This document shows positions 61,987 through 64,000 of a stretch of 64,000 nt of DNA, piece after piece (position 1 is the stretch's first letter; each line of letters starts with the position of its first letter). The translations under genes and the position numbers were made by a program. A model generated the notes under the pieces. It was not told the origin of the DNA and ran no database searches. It worked only from the letters and a program-made list of their open reading frames with translations. This stretch comes from Roseobacter ponti (GTDB lineage Bacteria > Pseudomonadota > Alphaproteobacteria > Rhodobacterales > Rhodobacteraceae), in assembly GCF_012932215.1 (NCBI RefSeq), contig NZ_CP048788.1, positions 62,001 to 126,000 on the forward strand. Direction: 5' to 3'.

Positions 61987-64000
61987 ATGAGCGATACTGA
62001 CGGCAAAAAAACATTGGGTTTGCGCGGCAACGCGCGTCCGGGCAACGTAAAGCAGAGCTTTAGCCACGGACGGACCAAGAACGTCGTGGTTGAAACCAAA
62101 CGTAAACGCGTTGTGGTGCCCAAAGCCGGTGCGACCAAATCCGCCGGTACATCAGGCGCGGCGGGCGGTGATCCGTCCCGACGCCCCGCAGGGATCACTG
62201 ATGCGGAGATGGAGCGCCGGCTCAAGGCCGTGCAGGCCGCTAAAGCGCGCGAGTCCGAAGAAGCAGCCGAGCGTGAGGCCGAAGAAAAGGCGCGCGCCGA
62301 AGACCGCGAGCGCCGTCGGGCTGAACAGGAAGAAAAAGAGCGCGAGGAGCGTGAGCGCGAGGAAAGCCTCAAGGCCAAGGCCCAGGAAGATCAGCGTCGG
62401 AAGGATGAAGCCGAAGCAGCCGCCAAGGCTGCTGCGGCCCCTGCCGAAGAGCCCGTTGTCCAGCGTCCCGCGCGCGAGAAAGCAGCCCCCGAGGCCGCAC
62501 CGCGTAAACAGCAGGATCGTGACCGCGACACCAACAAGCGTGGCAAAGGCGGCGACGACAACCGCCGCTCCGGCAAGCTGACCCTGAACCAGGCGCTTTC
62601 GGGTGGTGAGGGCGGACGTCAGCGGTCGATGGCTGCAATGAAGCGCAAGCAGGAGCGGGCGCGGCAGAAAGCCATGGGAGGCCAGGTCGAGCGCGAAAAG
62701 GTTGTGCGTGACGTGCAGGTCCCAGAGGCCATCGTGGTCTCTGAGCTGGCCAACCGGATGACCGAGAAGGTCGGCGAGGTTGTCAAAGCACTGATGAACA
62801 ACGGCATGATGGTGACGCAGAACCAGACAATCGATGCGGACACCGCGGAACTGATCGTCGAAGAGTTCGGCCACAAGGTTGTGCGGGTTTCTGATGCCGA
62901 TGTCGAGGACGTGATCAAAGAGGTTGAGGACGACGACAAGGATCTCTCGCCGCGTCCGCCGGTCATCACCATCATGGGTCACGTTGACCACGGCAAAACG
63001 TCTCTGCTCGATGCAATCCGGAACGCCAAGGTCGTCGCCGGCGAAGCAGGCGGGATCACCCAGCACATCGGTGCCTATCAGGTGAAAACCGAAGGCGGCC
63101 AGCTGCTGAGTTTCCTCGATACGCCGGGCCACGCGGCCTTTACGTCCATGCGTTCGCGCGGTGCTCAGGTGACGGATATCGTGGTCCTGGTGGTTGCGGC
63201 CGATGACGCCGTGATGCCGCAGACCATTGAAGCCATCAACCACGCCAAGGCAGCCAAGGTGCCGATGATTGTGGCGATCAACAAGATCGACCGCCCCGCG
63301 GCTGATCCCAACAAGGTCCGGACAGACCTGCTGCAGCACGAAGTGATCGTGGAGCAGATGTCAGGTGACGTGCAGGATGTCGAAGTCTCTGCCATTACCG
63401 GTCAGGGCCTCGATGAACTGCTCGAAGCGATCGCGCTGCAGGCGGAAATTCTGGAGCTGAAAGCCAACCCGAACCGCGCCGCTGTCGGTGCGGTGATCGA
63501 GGCGCAGCTTGATGTAGGCCGCGGCCCGGTTGCGACTGTTCTGGTTCAGAACGGCACGCTGCGTCAGGGTGATATATTTGTTGTTGGTGAGCAGTACGGT
63601 AAGGTCCGTGCGCTGATCAATGACAAGGGCGAGCGCGTGAAAGAGGCCGGTCCGTCCGTGCCTGTCGAAGTGCTCGGCCTGAACGGTACACCCGAGGCGG
63701 GCGATGTGCTGAACGTGACCGGTACCGAAGCGCAGGCGCGTGAAATCGCGGAATACCGCGCGAACGCTGCCAAAGACAAACGCGCAGCCGCCGGTGCGGC
63801 GACAACGCTTGAACAGCTTATGGCGAATGCCAAGGCCGATGAGAACGTCTCCGAGCTGCCCATTCTGGTGAAAGCTGACGTGCAGGGTTCTGCCGAGGCG
63901 ATCAACCAGGCGATGGAAAAGATCGGCAACGACGAGGTCCGCGTGCGCGTGCTGCACTCAGGTGTGGGCGCGATCACCGAGACCGACGTTGGCCTGGCCG
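61987..64000 (+). CDS. infB: Translation initiation factor IF-2 (3' truncated by window edge)
   Basis: The first 671 residues are visible; the frame stays open to the window end. A Lys/Glu/Arg-rich N-terminal region (residues 1-230, [19 protein letters not shown]) is followed by the IF2-N-like [10 protein letters not shown], a G domain with G1 GHVDHGKTS (about 330-338), [12 protein letters not shown] (switch I), [26 protein letters not shown] (G4) and [15 protein letters not shown] (G5), and domain II. IF-2 positions initiator tRNA on the 30S subunit and drives subunit joining. The ATG at 61987 is 9 nt after ylxR. Confidence 0.96.
   Translation, partial: MSDTDGKKTLGLRGNARPGNVKQSFSHGRTKNVVVETKRKRVVVPKAGATKSAGTSGAAGGDPSRRPAGITDAEMERRLKAVQAAKARESEEAAEREAEEKARAEDRERRRAEQEEKEREEREREESLKAKAQEDQRRKDEAEAAAKAAAAPAEEPVVQRPAREKAAPEAAPRKQQDRDRDTNKRGKGGDDNRRSGKLTLNQALSGGEGGRQRSMAAMKRKQERARQKAMGGQVEREKVVRDVQVPEAIVVSELANRMTEKVGEVVKALMNNGMMVTQNQTIDADTAELIVEEFGHKVVRVSDADVEDVIKEVEDDDKDLSPRPPVITIMGHVDHGKTSLLDAIRNAKVVAGEAGGITQHIGAYQVKTEGGQLLSFLDTPGHAAFTSMRSRGAQVTDIVVLVVAADDAVMPQTIEAINHAKAAKVPMIVAINKIDRPAADPNKVRTDLLQHEVIVEQMSGDVQDVEVSAITGQGLDELLEAIALQAEILELKANPNRAAVGAVIEAQLDVGRGPVATVLVQNGTLRQGDIFVVGEQYGKVRALINDKGERVKEAGPSVPVEVLGLNGTPEAGDVLNVTGTEAQAREIAEYRANAAKDKRAAAGAATTLEQLMANAKADENVSELPILVKADVQGSAEAINQAMEKIGNDEVRVRVLHSGVGAITETDVGLA

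Noticed and set aside
62152-63339. 395-codon open frame on the minus strand
   Set aside because: Antisense to infB, which has intact G-domain motifs in frame.
1-64000. tRNA or rRNA genes, CRISPR arrays, insertion sequences, prophage genes
   Set aside because: Gaps are short and filled by hairpins or promoters; no cloverleaf, spaced direct repeats, transposase or integrase motif was found by reading.

Overview
The window is an ordinary, densely packed piece of a chromosome from a marine alphaproteobacterium, most likely a Rhodobacteraceae/Roseobacter-group organism. The evidence is the high-GC coding sequence, an HslV with a short N-terminal propeptide, the gene orders maf-aroE-coaE-dnaQ / rho-mnmE-mnmG-rsmG-parA-parB and rimP-nusA-ylxR-infB, a bacterial voltage-gated sodium channel of the kind known from roseobacters, and a tiny secreted/TM protein beside ferrochelatase. 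The species cannot be named from sequence alone. I see no tRNA, rRNA, CRISPR array, insertion sequence, prophage or integrase.

Layout. 1-12.2 kb: the end of addB, addA, trxA, hslV, a membrane protein, hslU, an MFS carrier, a minus-strand smr-mltA-tim44 cluster, and fxsA. 12.2-15.4 kb: secB, then a minus-strand run of overlapping genes (maf, aroE, coaE, dnaQ). 15.44-15.85 kb: the only gap over 300 bp. It holds exact DnaA boxes, an inverted repeat and AT-rich tracts, and is the best candidate for the chromosomal origin. 15.8-23.2 kb: hemJ, rho, mnmE, mnmG, rsmG, parA, parB. Two perfect 16-bp parS palindromes lie inside the first codons of mnmG and rsmG, so the ParABS partition system and its centromere sites are together next to the putative origin. 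23.2-30.1 kb: hemW, rdgB, rph (minus), hrcA, grpE, and mutS (minus). 30.2-38.9 kb: malic enzyme, a PfkB-type kinase, exported MsrA, a sulfotransferase-like protein, a small periplasmic protein, argG, ilvA, and an SDR. 38.9-43.9 kb: a divergent Hpt / receiver-PP2C phosphorelay pair, two Nudix hydrolases, Hsp33, and CCA-transferase. 44-48.9 kb: a coupled pair of ABC exporter half-transporters and an RlmD-like methyltransferase. 48.9-52 kb: a sodium channel, two L,D-transpeptidases, a CAP lipoprotein, and a small membrane protein. 52-59 kb: hemH, a methyltransferase, comF, grxC, a nitrilase-family amidase, a MarR regulator, ubiG, a proline iminopeptidase, and a short family-5 solute-binding protein. 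59.1-64 kb: rimP-nusA-ylxR-infB, with infB running off the right end.

Most neighbours overlap by 1-25 nt, so translational coupling is common. Nearly everything is recognisable core machinery. I found no convincing undescribed multi-gene system. The items most worth a second look are the origin with its linked parS sites, the membrane protein between hslV and hslU, the terminator-like hairpin just before rimP, the TLESWSM sodium channel, the Hpt/PP2C pair, and a promoter whose -10 box sits inside an inverted repeat ahead of the ABC exporters.
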